Part shown: piece by piece, positions 25,445-35,075 of the stretch | Layout of the letters: each line of letters starts with the position of its first letter | How positions within the stretch are numbered: position 1 is the stretch's first letter | DNA from: Caproicibacter sp047833665 | GTDB lineage: Bacteria > Bacillota > Clostridia > Oscillospirales > Acutalibacteraceae | NCBI GenBank assembly: GCA_047833665.1 | Contig: CP181261.1 | Span: 2,232,001 to 2,296,000 of the forward strand | Direction: 5' to 3' | DNA length: 64,000 bases | The notes under the pieces: generated by a model | The model's input: the letters and a program-made list of their open reading frames with translations, nothing else | Told to the model about the DNA's origin: nothing | Databases searched by the model: none | Position numbers and translations under genes: made by a program

Positions 25445-25494
25445 GGAACTGTTTTCTCCGTCAAAATATCATCAAAATCTGACGCTACAATCTT

Positions 25495-26172
25495 TTACAC
25501 TGCAAAAGTCTCTTTCTGACGCTCTTTGTAGTGATGGGCTTCTTCCAGCATCATATCTTTGACTTTCATCAGGCGAATCTGTGTGGAACGCTCATTCTCA
25601 TCCAGTTTCATCGTGATATATTTGATATTTTCCTGTAGTTCGGGAATCATAATATGCTCCAAGGCATTGACGCGGCGGCGGGTCTTTTCAATCTCCGCGG
25701 CCATCATGCGGCAGGATTTTTCCACCTCCGCGAGCTTGAGCATATCCGGCAGCAAATCCGCCAAAGACTTCACTGCGTCATCCAAATCGCCGGAAGTAAA
25801 CGCGAAACCGTAAGAATAGATGTCATTTGGGTCCGATGTTCTGGTGTGATACTGAAACACCGGAACTTCCACGCTCATAATATTGCGTTTTGATACTTCC
25901 AGCGATACCTCCTGCTTCGGGGCCATCAAAGCGACGTTGACTTCCTCATCCGGCATACCCGCGCGGGCCAGCACAAAATTTTGGTTTGCGGAACGGATTC
26001 CCTGTTCCACCTTTTCACGCAGAGAGCGATTCAACCGAACCAAATCCAGATATTGGCGCATCAACTCATCACGTTTATCTTTTAAAAGTTTGTGTCCGCG
26101 CAGCGCGGTAACCAACTTTCGCTTTAGCCGGGTCAACTCCATACGCGTGGGATTCACATGTGTGGCGGCCAT
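25495..26172 (-). CDS. ntpD: V-type ATP synthase subunit D (central stalk)
   Basis: 225 residues. Rotor shaft subunit linking the A/B catalytic hexamer to the membrane ring. Family start NPTRMELTRLKRKLVTALRGHKLLKDKRDEL and C-terminal EKTRRRVNALEHIMIPELQENIKYITMKLDENER are present; long coiled-coil helices at both ends fit the shaft fold. Last gene of the operon, 15 bases after ntpB. ATG start with a purine-rich AGGAAGGGGG upstream. Confidence 0.95.
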   Translation of the reverse strand: MAATHVNPTRMELTRLKRKLVTALRGHKLLKDKRDELMRQYLDLVRLNRSLREKVEQGIRSANQNFVLARAGMPDEEVNVALMAPKQEVSLEVSKRNIMSVEVPVFQYHTRTSDPNDIYSYGFAFTSGDLDDAVKSLADLLPDMLKLAEVEKSCRMMAAEIEKTRRRVNALEHIMIPELQENIKYITMKLDENERSTQIRLMKVKDMMLEEAHHYKERQKETFAV

Positions 26173-26187
26173 ACCGTCGCCCCCTTC

Positions 26188-27561
26188 CTAAAACTTGCCG
26201 TAATATTCGTCGAGATACTCATCTTTGATACGCTTCAGTTCACTGCGCGGCAGAATGGAAAGCAGTTTCCATCCCAAGTTCAGTGTTTCTTCAATGCTTC
26301 GGTTGCTGTCATACCCCTGAGACACATATTGTTTTTCAAACTCATCAGCGAATTTAGCATACAGCTTATCAATATCCGTCAGAGCAGCCTCGCCGAGAAC
26401 AACCATCAGCTCTTTTGCGTCTTTTCCGCGGGCATAAGCTGCAAACAACTGGTTCATGGTATCCGCGTGGTCCTCTCGTGTTTTCCCTTTGCCGATACCC
26501 TTATCTTTCAGACGCGACAGCGACGGCAGCACGTCAATCGGCGGGGCGATGCCCTTTCGGTACAATTCACGGCTGAGAATAATCTGCCCCTCGGTAATAT
26601 ACCCGGTCAAATCCGGAATTGGGTGGGTCTTGTCATCTTCCGGCATGGACAAAATCGGAATCAGCGTAATGCTTCCGTTTTTGCCCTTCTGTCTGCCGGC
26701 GCGCTCATACAGCGAGGCCAAATCCGTATACATATATCCCGGGTATCCACGGCGGCCGGGCACCTCTTTACGGGCGGCGGAAATTTCACGCAGCGCATCT
26801 GCATAGTTGGTAATATCCGTCAGGATAACAAGAACATGCATGTTTTTTTCAAACGCGAGATATTCCGCAGCGGTTAAGGCCATGCGCGGAGTTGCGATAC
26901 GCTCAACGGCCGGGTCATTCGCTAGATTGACGAACACGACGGTACGGTCAATAGCGCCGGTTTCACGGAAACTCTGAATGAAGTAATTCGACTCTTCATA
27001 AGTGATTCCGATGGCGGCAAATACCACGGCAAACGGCTCTTCCGTTCCGATTACTTTTGCCTGTTTCGCAATCTGTGCTGCCAAATTGGCATGCGGCAAG
27101 CCGCTGGCAGAAAAGATTGGCAGTTTCTGCCCGCGCACCAGCGTATTTAAGCCGTCAATGGCTGAAACACCGGTTTGAATAAATTCCTGCGGATAGCTGC
27201 GTGCCGCAGGGTTCATCGGCAGGCCGTTAATATCCAGACGCTTTTCCGGCAAAATCTCGGGCCCGCCGTCAATCGGATGGCCAAGACCGTCGAAAATGCG
27301 GCTGAGCATATCCTCTGAAACGCCGAGCTCCATGCTGCGGCCAAGAAAGCGCACCTTGCTGTTGTCCAGGTTAATTCCGGTTGAACTTTCAAACAGCTGA
27401 ACCAGCGCATTTCCTCCATCGATTTCCAGCACTTTGCAGCGGCGTTTTTCTCCGTTAGCCAATTCAATTTCGCCCAATTCATTGTAGGCTACGTCTTCCA
27501 CTCCGCGCACCAGCATCAGAGGACCTGCGACCTCCTGAATGGTTTTGTATTCCTTCGGCAT
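26188..27561 (-). CDS. ntpB: V-type ATP synthase subunit B
   Basis: 457 residues, full length. Non-catalytic nucleotide-binding subunit of the A3B3 head. Family motifs: EVAGPLMLVRGVEDVAYNE, GRIFDGLGHPIDGGP-like segment (SRIFDGLGHPIDGGP), FSASGLPHANLAAQIAKQA in place of a P-loop, and RRGYPGYMYTDLASLYERAGR. The catalytic P-loop is absent, as normal for B. AAAGGAGG precedes the ATG, which overlaps by one base the stop of the 3' part of ntpA, showing that the tail of ntpA belongs to the same translational chain. Confidence 0.96.
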   Translation of the reverse strand: MPKEYKTIQEVAGPLMLVRGVEDVAYNELGEIELANGEKRRCKVLEIDGGNALVQLFESSTGINLDNSKVRFLGRSMELGVSEDMLSRIFDGLGHPIDGGPEILPEKRLDINGLPMNPAARSYPQEFIQTGVSAIDGLNTLVRGQKLPIFSASGLPHANLAAQIAKQAKVIGTEEPFAVVFAAIGITYEESNYFIQSFRETGAIDRTVVFVNLANDPAVERIATPRMALTAAEYLAFEKNMHVLVILTDITNYADALREISAARKEVPGRRGYPGYMYTDLASLYERAGRQKGKNGSITLIPILSMPEDDKTHPIPDLTGYITEGQIILSRELYRKGIAPPIDVLPSLSRLKDKGIGKGKTREDHADTMNQLFAAYARGKDAKELMVVLGEAALTDIDKLYAKFADEFEKQYVSQGYDSNRSIEETLNLGWKLLSILPRSELKRIKDEYLDEYYGKF

Positions 27562-29331
27562 CAGAAGTCCTCCTTTCGGTTGAGCAGTTCTTCAATCTCT
27601 TTTGCTATCTGAGTTGTGATTTCGTCAAATTCCGCTGCGGCTTTATCCGCCGGAACATATTTAAAACGTCCGATTCTCTCACGCACAGGAAGTTTTACAA
27701 GCTCATCCACCGGAGCTCCTCGTTTTAGCGCTTCCACCGTATCATCGTAGAACCGCAGAACCAGCTTCATAATGAGGTACTGCTTTTCCAGCGGTGTAAA
27801 CATATCAACCTCATTAAATGCATTCTGCTGCAGGAAGTCCTCACGAACGGAACGCGCAGCCTCCAGCTTCAGGCGGTCCGGTGCAGAGAGCATCCATACC
27901 AACCAACTTCACGATTTCATCCAATTCGCTCTCATCATGCAGCAGGCGGAGAAGGCGAGCACGTAAATCCATCCAATCCGGATGCACGTTCTCATTAAAC
28001 CATTTACCCAGTGAATCAGCGTACAATGAATAACTGGTCAGCCAGTTAATAGCAGGGAAATGGCGGGCATAAGCCAGTGCGGAATCTAGGCTCCAGAACA
28101 CCTTAACAATGCGCAGGGTCGCCTGAGAAACAGGCTCTGAAATATCACCGCCGGGAGGCGATACCGCTCCAATAACGGACAGCGAACCTTCGCGGTCCTC
28201 TTTGCCAACGGTTTTCACACGCCCGGCGCGTTCATAAAACTGCGCCAAACGGCTGCCCAGATATGCCGGATAGCCTTCTTCACCCGGCATTTCTTCCAAA
28301 CGGCCTGACATCTCACGCAGAGCCTCCGCCCAGCGAGATGTGGAATCAGCCATCAGAGCTACGGAATACCCCATATCGCGGAAATATTCCGCAATGGTAA
28401 TGCCGGTATAAATAGATGCTTCACGCGCAGCCACAGGCATATCGGATGTGTTGGCAATCAGCACGGTGCGCTTCATCAGCGAATACCCCGTTTTCGGGTC
28501 CTTCAGTTCAGGGAATTCGTTGAGAACATCCGTCATCTCGTTGCCGCGCTCACCGCACCCGATATATACAACGATATCAGCATCTGCCCATTTTGCCAAT
28601 TGGTGCTGTACAACGGTTTTGCCGCTTCCAAACGGTCCCGGAACCGCAGCGGTACCGCCGCGCGCAATTGGAAACATTGTATCAATAATTCGCTGACCGG
28701 TAATCAGAGGCATTTCGGGCGATAGTTTTGTTTTGTACGGACGTCCGACGCGTACCGGCCACCTCTGCATCAGAGTAATATCCTGCTCGGCACCGTTTGC
28801 CGTTTTGATTTTTGCCACCGGCTCTTCCACCGTGTAATCGCCTTCCTGAATTGACAAAACCGTGCCGGCTATTCCATTGGGCACCAGAATGCGGTGTTCC
28901 ACAATTTCCGTCTCCTGCACGGTACCAAGAACATCGCCGGCAGTCACTTCATCACCGGCCGATACTTTCGGAACAAAATGCCATTTCACATCGCGTTTCA
29001 GCGCCGGTACTTCCACGCCACGGTGCAGGTTGTTGCCGGTTATTTTCATTATTTCTTCCAGCGGGCGCTGGATTCCGTCATAAATACTGCTGATCAGGCC
29101 CGGACCCAGTTCCACACTCAGCGGAGCTCCGGTGGATTCCACCGGTTCCCCCGGTTTGAGGCCGGACGTTTCTTCATAGACCTGAATGGACGCCTGGTCT
29201 CCGTGCATTTCTATGACTTCGCCGATCAGCCGCTGTTCACTGACGCGAACCACGTCAAACATATTCGCGTCACGCATGCCTTCGGCAATAACCAGAGGTC
29301 CGGCAACCTTTTTAATCGTGCCTTTGCTCAT
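27561..29331 (-). pseudogene. ntpA: V-type ATP synthase catalytic subunit A, frameshifted
   Basis: Catalytic subunit of the V-type ATPase head. Residues 1-~482 are normal: KKVAGPLVIAEG start, the A-specific insert, P-loop PFGSGKTVVQHQL, GCGERGNEMTDVL, ADSTSRWAEALREMSGRLEEMPGEEGYPAYL. At 27885-27890 the frame is lost inside a GAGAGA (CTCTCT on the coding strand) run; the sequence then reads 12 wrong residues and stops at 27841. The correct continuation, SAPDRLKLEAARSVREDF to RKEDF, lies in another frame ending at 27561. Adding two bases (or removing one) restores ~589 residues, the family length. The lost ~107 residues form the C-terminal helical domain required for assembly. Either a real mutation, a phase-variable repeat or a sequence error. 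Confidence 0.85.
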
Positions 29332-29339
29332 TTTCCTTC

Positions 29340-29675
29340 TCACCTGCTTCTTTCGTTTTCGCTGTTGAATATAATATCGGAGCCGACCGCCTGCTCCACT
29401 GTTTTCTTTACGTTTCTCATGCCGATACCCGTGTTTCCGGAAACGCCGGGAATCGGAATAATAGCCGGAATCTGCTGGGACTCATATCGGTCAATTTCAG
29501 AGGCAAGACCCTCAAAAATGGCCTCTGTTACATAGATAACGGCATAGTCATCCTCGGCAAGGTGCCGAAGTTCCCCTGCAGCTTCGGCAAGATCCCGAAC
29601 CGGACGGACATCCAGTCCCAGCGAGGCGAATCCGTAGATACTGTCGCGGTCACCAAGTACAGCGATTTTATACAT
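29340..29675 (-). CDS. ntpG: V-type ATP synthase subunit F (NtpG)
   Basis: 111 residues. Small central-stalk subunit that binds D. Starts MYKIAVLGDRDSIYGFASLG and contains EDDYAVIYVTEAIFE and IPAIIPIPGVSGNTGIGMRN, all typical. Overlaps the end of ntpC by eight bases and ends nine bases before ntpA. Confidence 0.95.
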   Translation of the reverse strand: MYKIAVLGDRDSIYGFASLGLDVRPVRDLAEAAGELRHLAEDDYAVIYVTEAIFEGLASEIDRYESQQIPAIIPIPGVSGNTGIGMRNVKKTVEQAVGSDIIFNSENERSR

Positions 29676-30636
29676 ACGTCTCCCTCAGCCTTTCCCGGAC
29701 GGACTCATCCGAAAGCTGGTTCAGCTTGCCGGACAAAAGAATCCTGACCGTTTTTATTTCATTTTCCTTCGCCAAAAAATACGCCGCAATAGGCGCGATG
29801 GTGAACGGATTGTATTTCTGCGGACGAATCTGCTCAATTAGCAGGTTATCGCACCAGCGTTCAAACGCTGAAACCGATTCCCGCAAAGCAGAAACGGCAC
29901 CCTCATAAGGTGTTAAAGCAAGGTACTCCAAAACAGCATCCATTCCGGACACCGCTGCGCGAGCCAGCTTTTGAACATCCAGCGTTGCACAGGGAGCAAG
30001 TGCCCGCTTAAGAAATTCCAGCGTTTTGCCCGTGCGAACAGAGCGCACTGCAATGCGAATATCAGCGGATGCAACCGTTAATTCCGCATATTTCTGCAGC
30101 ACCTCATTTTCGGAAGCCATGCCCGCTTCCAGTACAGATTCCAAGGCAGCGCGGTCAATGATTACGTCGCACATCTGCCCATCGTGATTTTGCAGCAGTA
30201 CTTTACAAGCTTCTTCCGCGGCAGCCTGCATCCGTTCCGGCAAGCGGGAAAAATCTTGATTTTCAACTGCCTGAACAATCAAACTTGGGTCTATCGTTCC
30301 GTTTTCAAAATAGATTTTAGGCGTTTTTACGCCCATGCAGATTTCCTTGACAGCCGCTTTCAGATTATGAAAATCATTCAGATACAGGAAAACGTCGAAA
30401 ACCGAAAGATCATCAACCAGTTCCCGCATCAGTTTCCACGTTTTTTCCCGTTCCGCTGCCAGAATTTCTTCTGCATGACCGGAAGAAACATCCCAGCCCT
30501 TGTCAGAAAGAACATGCAGGCAATCTTCATACGTTTTACAAGCCATCAGCTGTTCCAGTGCCTGTTGGTTTAATAGGGACAGTTCTTTCGAACGGATGCG
30601 AGCTACAGCATATATATAATCCTGTTTTTCGGTCAT
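29668..30636 (-). CDS. ntpC: V-type ATP synthase subunit C
   Basis: 322 residues, all-helical. Socket connecting the central stalk to the membrane ring. Family features: YIYAVARIRSKELSLLNQQALEQLMACKTYEDCLHVLSDKGW spread over the N-terminus, FLYLNDFHNLKAAVKE, and the C-terminal RPQKYNPFTIAPIAAYFLAKENEIKTVRILLSGKLN blocks. The ATG at 30636 has GGGAGG six bases upstream and is preferred over a TTG two codons earlier. Overlaps neighbours tightly on both sides. Confidence 0.94.
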   Translation of the reverse strand: MTEKQDYIYAVARIRSKELSLLNQQALEQLMACKTYEDCLHVLSDKGWDVSSGHAEEILAAEREKTWKLMRELVDDLSVFDVFLYLNDFHNLKAAVKEICMGVKTPKIYFENGTIDPSLIVQAVENQDFSRLPERMQAAAEEACKVLLQNHDGQMCDVIIDRAALESVLEAGMASENEVLQKYAELTVASADIRIAVRSVRTGKTLEFLKRALAPCATLDVQKLARAAVSGMDAVLEYLALTPYEGAVSALRESVSAFERWCDNLLIEQIRPQKYNPFTIAPIAAYFLAKENEIKTVRILLSGKLNQLSDESVRERLRETYV

Positions 30637-30638
30637 TT

Positions 30639-31238
30639 TCAACCTCCCGCAAACACGAGCTGATTCACTTTGTCCTGCAGCTCATCGCGGCGTGCCTCAA
30701 ACAAAGCCGAAAACGAGCAGTTTTCTTCAATTCCGCCATAGGACAGCACAAAGCCGCCGTCGATATTTCTCGTCTGCCCCGAAACTTTGAGCGACGCGCC
30801 CTTTTCTCTGACGGCGTCATTTAGAGATTTTTCAAAATCCTTTGGAAGCCTTTTTAAGTCGGCGGGGGAAAAGAGAATCTCCCCCGCGCGGGGCATTGCA
30901 TATTTGACCGCCATTTTTAAAATAAGGCTAAAATATTCGTCATCGGGTAGGGCATACAGCGACTGTTTCGCCTTTTCGATCGTATCCGCGATCAATTGCT
31001 GCTTCGCACTCAGAATTGCTTTCCGAGTCTGCAAAGCAGCCGCAGACTTGGCCCGCTCACGGATCATATTTGCCTCCTCTTCAGCGCGCTTTGCAATGGC
31101 GGCGCACTGTTCGGCTGCATCTTTCTGGGCCTTACTGCGAATTTCCTCCGCCTGCGCACGTGCTTTTTCAAGCCGCGCGTTCACCGCCGAATCGGCTTCA
31201 GATTTAATATCCTGTATGATTTTATCTAACCCTGTCAT
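30639..31238 (-). CDS. ntpE: V-type ATP synthase subunit E (peripheral stalk)
   Basis: 199 residues. Peripheral stalk subunit pairing with the small coiled-coil subunit NtpF. The first ~110 residues are a long charged coiled coil (ARLEKARAQAEEIRSKAQKDAAEQ and following, in pieces), and the C-terminal ~85 residues form the globular part (NIDGGFVLSYGGIEENCSF). The ATG at 31238 is preferred over a TTG two codons up because TTAGGAGAAC gives better spacing. Confidence 0.92.
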   Translation of the reverse strand: MTGLDKIIQDIKSEADSAVNARLEKARAQAEEIRSKAQKDAAEQCAAIAKRAEEEANMIRERAKSAAALQTRKAILSAKQQLIADTIEKAKQSLYALPDDEYFSLILKMAVKYAMPRAGEILFSPADLKRLPKDFEKSLNDAVREKGASLKVSGQTRNIDGGFVLSYGGIEENCSFSALFEARRDELQDKVNQLVFAGG

Positions 31239-31257
31239 TGACAAGTTCTCCTAACTG

Positions 31258-31752
31258 TTAAACATTCAGTCCGCTGACGCCGAAAATCGACAAAATGGAA
31301 ATCAGAAGGGCAAGAATGGCATAGGTTTCAACCATCGCGGGGAAGATCATTGATTTACCGAATTGATCCGGGCGTTTGGAAACAAGCCCGATACTTGAAA
31401 CTGCTGCCTTGCCCTGGTTCACAGCGGAATAATAGCCCACAATGGCCATTGGAAGGCAAGCTGCAAAGTACAAAAGTCCTTTTGCACCGGACATTGCCGC
31501 AGCGGCACCGCCGAGAATACCGATTTGAGAAAGAGCTACGAATGCAATCAGCAGCCCATAAATACCCTGTGTACCGGGAAGCAGCTGCAAAACAAGAACT
31601 TTACCAAACAAAGAAGGTTCCTCGGTTATCACGCCGGCTGCCGCCTGTCCTGTTTTTCCTACTCCGATTGCCGAACCGATTCCGGGAAGAAGCGCTGCGA
31701 GCGCAGCTCCCAAAAGAGCAAGTGGAAGTCCAATGCTGTTAAAAAAGTTCAT
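31258..31752 (-). CDS. ntpK: V-type ATP synthase subunit K (membrane ring), Na+-type residues
   Basis: 164 residues with four transmembrane helices, a duplicated c-ring hairpin. In the Na+-pumping Enterococcus hirae NtpK the ion is held by Leu61, Thr64, Gln65, Gln110 and Glu139; here the corresponding motifs are LQLLPGTQGIYG (Thr61, Gln62, Tyr65), VNQGKAAV (Gln113) and FPAMVETYAILALL (Glu142). This strongly suggests Na+ rather than H+ translocation. The start overlaps the end of ntpI by four bases. Confidence 0.95.
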   Translation of the reverse strand: MNFFNSIGLPLALLGAALAALLPGIGSAIGVGKTGQAAAGVITEEPSLFGKVLVLQLLPGTQGIYGLLIAFVALSQIGILGGAAAAMSGAKGLLYFAACLPMAIVGYYSAVNQGKAAVSSIGLVSKRPDQFGKSMIFPAMVETYAILALLISILSIFGVSGLNV

Positions 31753-33776
31753 AATTTATTTTCCTCCTTGAATTGATAAAATTGGGTATGAGCGCTTGCG
31801 GAAAATGGGTTGAACTTCCGCCCGCCGCCCGAATAAAACTTACCGAAAAATTCAACATACTGAAGACGGTTTGTGTGAACATAAGCCCCCAGCATATTAA
31901 TTGCAATGTTGAGCGTATGGCCAACGACAAAAACCACAATGAAAACAATTGCTCCCACAACGCTTCCGCCGGCCATGCTGCCCATTGTATTAATTACACT
32001 GGCAATGACGCCGGTGGCAAGGCCAAGAGCCAGCAAACGTGAATAAGAAAGCACATCGCTCAAATATCCGGTCACGTTGTAGAGTGAGTAAAGCCCTTTC
32101 ATGATTCGTTTGATGGGATTGCGGGAATCCCGTCCTCCTGTTAGGATAATTCCAATCGCCGCTGCAATCACAATAATCTGCGCGGCCTTCACCACAGGCG
32201 TCGGAATCACAAGAGTCAGGCTGAACATATCGCGCATCATACTGGTGGAAAGTAAAAGCACAATCAATCCGCCGACCAGCATATACCAAAAAATCACATC
32301 ATATAGCGCATCCTTATAATGCCCGGCTTTCACGGACTGATATAAGCCTGCGCCCAGTCCGGCAAACAAATGGATGATTCCGACGAGCATACAGAACGCC
32401 AACAGCCTCATGGGCTGGTTTAATGGAGTAAACCACACCGCCGGAATGGTGACATCAACGTTGAAAAACGTTTTTCCAACAACATCGACCACATCGCCAA
32501 AGTAACTGCCGAACATCACACCCCAAAATGTAGTGGACAGACCGCAGTAAAAGAACATCTTCATCGTTTCCCGCAGGCTCTGTTTCATATTGGGGTATTT
32601 TTTGATAAGGAATAATGTAACTAATGTAATAATCAGCCCGTACGCCGCATCCCCCAGCATCATACCGTACAGAAAGTAATAAAAGGGAGCCATCAGCGTG
32701 GTCGGGTCGACCTCACCTTTTCCGGGCAGGCTGAACGATTCTACCACACTTTCCACAGGAGTGGAAAAAGAATTGTTTTTTAGCATTACAGGAACATTGT
32801 CGTTCTCTTCAGGGTCGGAAATTTCCACCGCTAAATCATACCTGCCGGAAAGGGATGCTGCTAGTTCCTCTGCTTTTGCGGCAGGAACATAGCCCATTAA
32901 TAAAAATGTGCGGCGGGACTGCGCTAAATGGCCGATGACCTCATACTTTTCGGAACGCATCGTGTCATAATCCGCGAGCAGTTCCAAATCTTCCCGCTGT
33001 CCGGCCAAACTTTTAATTTCAGCTTCATCTTTTTGAATTGTCCGCCGGCATTCTTCTTCCGACGCTTTCAGCGCTTCAACCTGCATCTTTGGCGGCTGAT
33101 CGGCGTGAACAGCCGGTTTTGCAAAGCCCAGCGCTGTCAGAGCCGCAGCATAAACCTCTTTGTCCTTCTTTTCGCACAGAAGGAAAAAGCAGGTTTGATC
33201 CTGTGCCGTTCCAACAATTTCCGCGGCAAAAGGCCCTGCCTCAGGTGCAGCCTCCGCGAGACTTGCCGTCAGTTCTTCGAGTGTTAAACTTCCGGGCAGA
33301 GAACCGATAAAAGCGGATGTTGTCTTTGTTCCGGAAAAACTTAGCGGAACGTCCAACTCCATCCACGGCGACAGTGCTTCCCGCTCCAACTCCAAACGGA
33401 CAATCTCAGCCCGATTATCCGCGATTTCGCGTTCCAATTCCTCCAGCCGCTGCGCGGTACGGACAGCAGCATCATGCCGCTTGGCAAACGACTCATACTG
33501 CTCAACGGTCAATGGTTTCTTCCCTTCCAAAGCCGCCAGCATGGACTGATTCTGCGGGGCCACACGGTTTAAAATTTCCAGTGCGCGCTTAGCCGCCGAC
33601 ACGTTTTTTGCAAACGCCGTCCTCGATTCGGACAGGTCGCTCTTCTGAAATACTCCGTCCTCAAGACCGATATCAGCGATTTCAACAACACCGCGGCGCT
33701 GAAGATCCTCAAGAATTTTTTTGCGATCCTTTTTAAGAGCGCACAGCACCACGCGTTTCATTTGCATTACTGCCAA
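31749..33776 (-). CDS. ntpI: V-type ATP synthase subunit I (membrane stator)
   Basis: 675 residues. N-terminal ~330 residues are cytoplasmic with alpha/beta lobes and coiled coil; the C-terminal ~330 hold about eight transmembrane helices including PFYYFLYGMMLGDAAYGLI, GVMFGSYFGD, and the conserved VLSYSRLLALGLATGVIAS with the essential Arg. TTG is taken as start because AAGGAGG stands nine bases before it and MAVMQMKRV matches the MAIVKM start usual in this family. Follows ntpF by 37 bases. Confidence 0.94.
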   Translation of the reverse strand: MAVMQMKRVVLCALKKDRKKILEDLQRRGVVEIADIGLEDGVFQKSDLSESRTAFAKNVSAAKRALEILNRVAPQNQSMLAALEGKKPLTVEQYESFAKRHDAAVRTAQRLEELEREIADNRAEIVRLELEREALSPWMELDVPLSFSGTKTTSAFIGSLPGSLTLEELTASLAEAAPEAGPFAAEIVGTAQDQTCFFLLCEKKDKEVYAAALTALGFAKPAVHADQPPKMQVEALKASEEECRRTIQKDEAEIKSLAGQREDLELLADYDTMRSEKYEVIGHLAQSRRTFLLMGYVPAAKAEELAASLSGRYDLAVEISDPEENDNVPVMLKNNSFSTPVESVVESFSLPGKGEVDPTTLMAPFYYFLYGMMLGDAAYGLIITLVTLFLIKKYPNMKQSLRETMKMFFYCGLSTTFWGVMFGSYFGDVVDVVGKTFFNVDVTIPAVWFTPLNQPMRLLAFCMLVGIIHLFAGLGAGLYQSVKAGHYKDALYDVIFWYMLVGGLIVLLLSTSMMRDMFSLTLVIPTPVVKAAQIIVIAAAIGIILTGGRDSRNPIKRIMKGLYSLYNVTGYLSDVLSYSRLLALGLATGVIASVINTMGSMAGGSVVGAIVFIVVFVVGHTLNIAINMLGAYVHTNRLQYVEFFGKFYSGGGRKFNPFSASAHTQFYQFKEENKL

Positions 33777-33813
33777 TTAGACATCCCTCCTTGCGGCCGA
33801 CATTGACAGACAT

Positions 33814-34122
33814 TCAAATCAGTTCGGACAATATGAGCCGAACCGCCTCATCCTGCCTGCTCAGCGCTTTTTGGCGCATTGATTCAAGCTGGGAAGCAAT
33901 TTTGGACTGTGCTTCCTTTTCAATCTCTTCACCTTGACGCCTTGCTTCGTCAAGCAGGTTCTGTGCCTCTTGTTTTGCTTTCTGCACCATTGCATCGGCA
34001 TCTTTTTTCGCCTGGCTGCGTGCATTTTGCAGAATATTTTCGCACTCAAGCGCGGCCCGTTCTTCCGCCTTCTGAGCCTCAATTTCCGCTTGCTTGACCG
34101 CATCAATAATTTTTGTCGCCAT
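33814..34122 (-). CDS. ntpF: V-type ATP synthase small peripheral stalk subunit (NtpF/H-like)
   Basis: 102 residues, almost entirely one charged heptad coiled coil (KIIDAVKQAEIEAQKAEERA, KKDADAMVQKAKQEAQNLLD). Pairs with subunit E to form the stator stalk. First gene of the operon, as in E. hirae. The ATG has GAGGTG seven bases upstream. Confidence 0.88.
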   Translation of the reverse strand: MATKIIDAVKQAEIEAQKAEERAALECENILQNARSQAKKDADAMVQKAKQEAQNLLDEARRQGEEIEKEAQSKIASQLESMRQKALSRQDEAVRLILSELI

Positions 34123-34188
34123 TTTTTCACCTCGAACCGGTCGGCGATGTTGCCGATTAATTTTTTATTTTGAGCTAATACAATTAAT

Positions 34189-34217
34189 ATTTTACAACTA
34201 AGTAAAGTGATAATCAA
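34189..34217 (-). promoter_or_regulatory. Promoter of the V-ATPase operon
   Basis: Minus-strand TTGATT (34212-34217), 17-base spacer, TAAAAT (34189-34194), giving a leader of about 60 bases before ntpF. Confidence 0.6.
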
Positions 34218-34330
34218 TCTTTTTTTCTCAAATTTTTATGCAGTACAAACGTAAAATCAATAAAAAGTCGCATTATATCGAATTTTGTAAAAAGCAAAAA
34301 CGCCTTTCAAACTTCTCAATGTATAGTACA

Positions 34331-34367
34331 AAGGTTCGGTTTTGGATATGCCAAAACCGAACCTTTT
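34331..34367. terminator. Terminator downstream of the membrane-anchored protein gene
   Basis: AAGGTTCGGTTTTGG (34331-34345) and CCAAAACCGAACCTT (34351-34365) form a perfect 15-bp stem with a five-base loop; A-tract on one side and T-tract on the other. It stops minus-strand transcription before the V-ATPase promoter. Confidence 0.85.
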
Positions 34368-34397
34368 AATTTGCAAATTTGCCTGTGCAGATTTAGA

Positions 34398-35075
34398 TTA
34401 TTGAATTCCTTCAATCTTTGTGACAAACATTCTTTGAGAATCTCCGTCTTTGCAAACACCTGTATAGGTAACCTTTACATTCCGGCCGATTTTAAAACCA
34501 TCATCCAAATTGATCAGTTCCACACCGAATCTGCGGACCGTTAAATCGTCCCCGTCGGTTGTATGAATTTGAATGCTCATCATTGCGGCGTCAGTAATCA
34601 CGCCCGTCACAGTATGTTCCGTCTTGTCAAACGCAGGATCCTCCGCTGCAGGTATTGGAGCGGTATCCTGATAAGTATATGTGTAAAGTTGTCCATCCTC
34701 CGGGTTGTAAAGAATCAGCGGACCTTCCATATAGTCGTCGTCCCAAGTTGAATAAGTGCGATAGGTCACCCCGCCTGTGGAAACCGGGTTGTCCGTCAGT
34801 TCTTTGAGCGTATACTTCTCCCAATCGAGCGGAATTTCCGACTTAATTTTCTCCGTAATCTGCGCGTCCGTCAAACTGGCGACACTCTCTGTCTCCGACT
34901 CGGAGGACGGTGTTTCAGAAGAAGCAGAAACAGTGCTCTCTGCGGAAGATGTTGCCGACGCGGCACTGGAAGTCGACGGACTGTTTACAGAAAAAGTTCC
35001 ATTTGTAAATAAAAAGACACCCGCACAGATACCTACTACTACAATAATTAAAATAATCCAACCAGTTTTTTTCAT
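34398..35075 (-). CDS. Membrane-anchored extracellular protein of unknown function
   Basis: 225 residues: signal anchor (residues 3-25, KKTGWIILIIVVVGICAGVFLF), a Ser/Ala/Thr/Glu-rich linker to ~residue 65, then an extracellular globular part with two blocks. The first (DWEKYTLKELTDNPVSTGG, YMEGPLILYNPEDGQLYTYT) looks like a small repeat-containing fold; the second (HTVTGVITDAAMMSIQIHTTDG, NVKVTYTGVCKDG) resembles an OB-type beta barrel. AGGAGG seven bases before the ATG fixes the start. No known family; monocistronic. Confidence 0.75.
   Translation of the reverse strand: MKKTGWIILIIVVVGICAGVFLFTNGTFSVNSPSTSSAASATSSAESTVSASSETPSSESETESVASLTDAQITEKIKSEIPLDWEKYTLKELTDNPVSTGGVTYRTYSTWDDDYMEGPLILYNPEDGQLYTYTYQDTAPIPAAEDPAFDKTEHTVTGVITDAAMMSIQIHTTDGDDLTVRRFGVELINLDDGFKIGRNVKVTYTGVCKDGDSQRMFVTKIEGIQ

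Noticed and set aside
26158..26877. 239-residue open frame on plus strand opposite ntpB
   Set aside because: Antisense of a highly conserved gene with strong sense motifs; Cys/His-rich nonsense composition.
27885..27890. Programmed ribosomal frameshift in ntpA
   Set aside because: Not a known slippery motif and V-ATPase A subunits are not known to use recoding; mutation or error is simpler.
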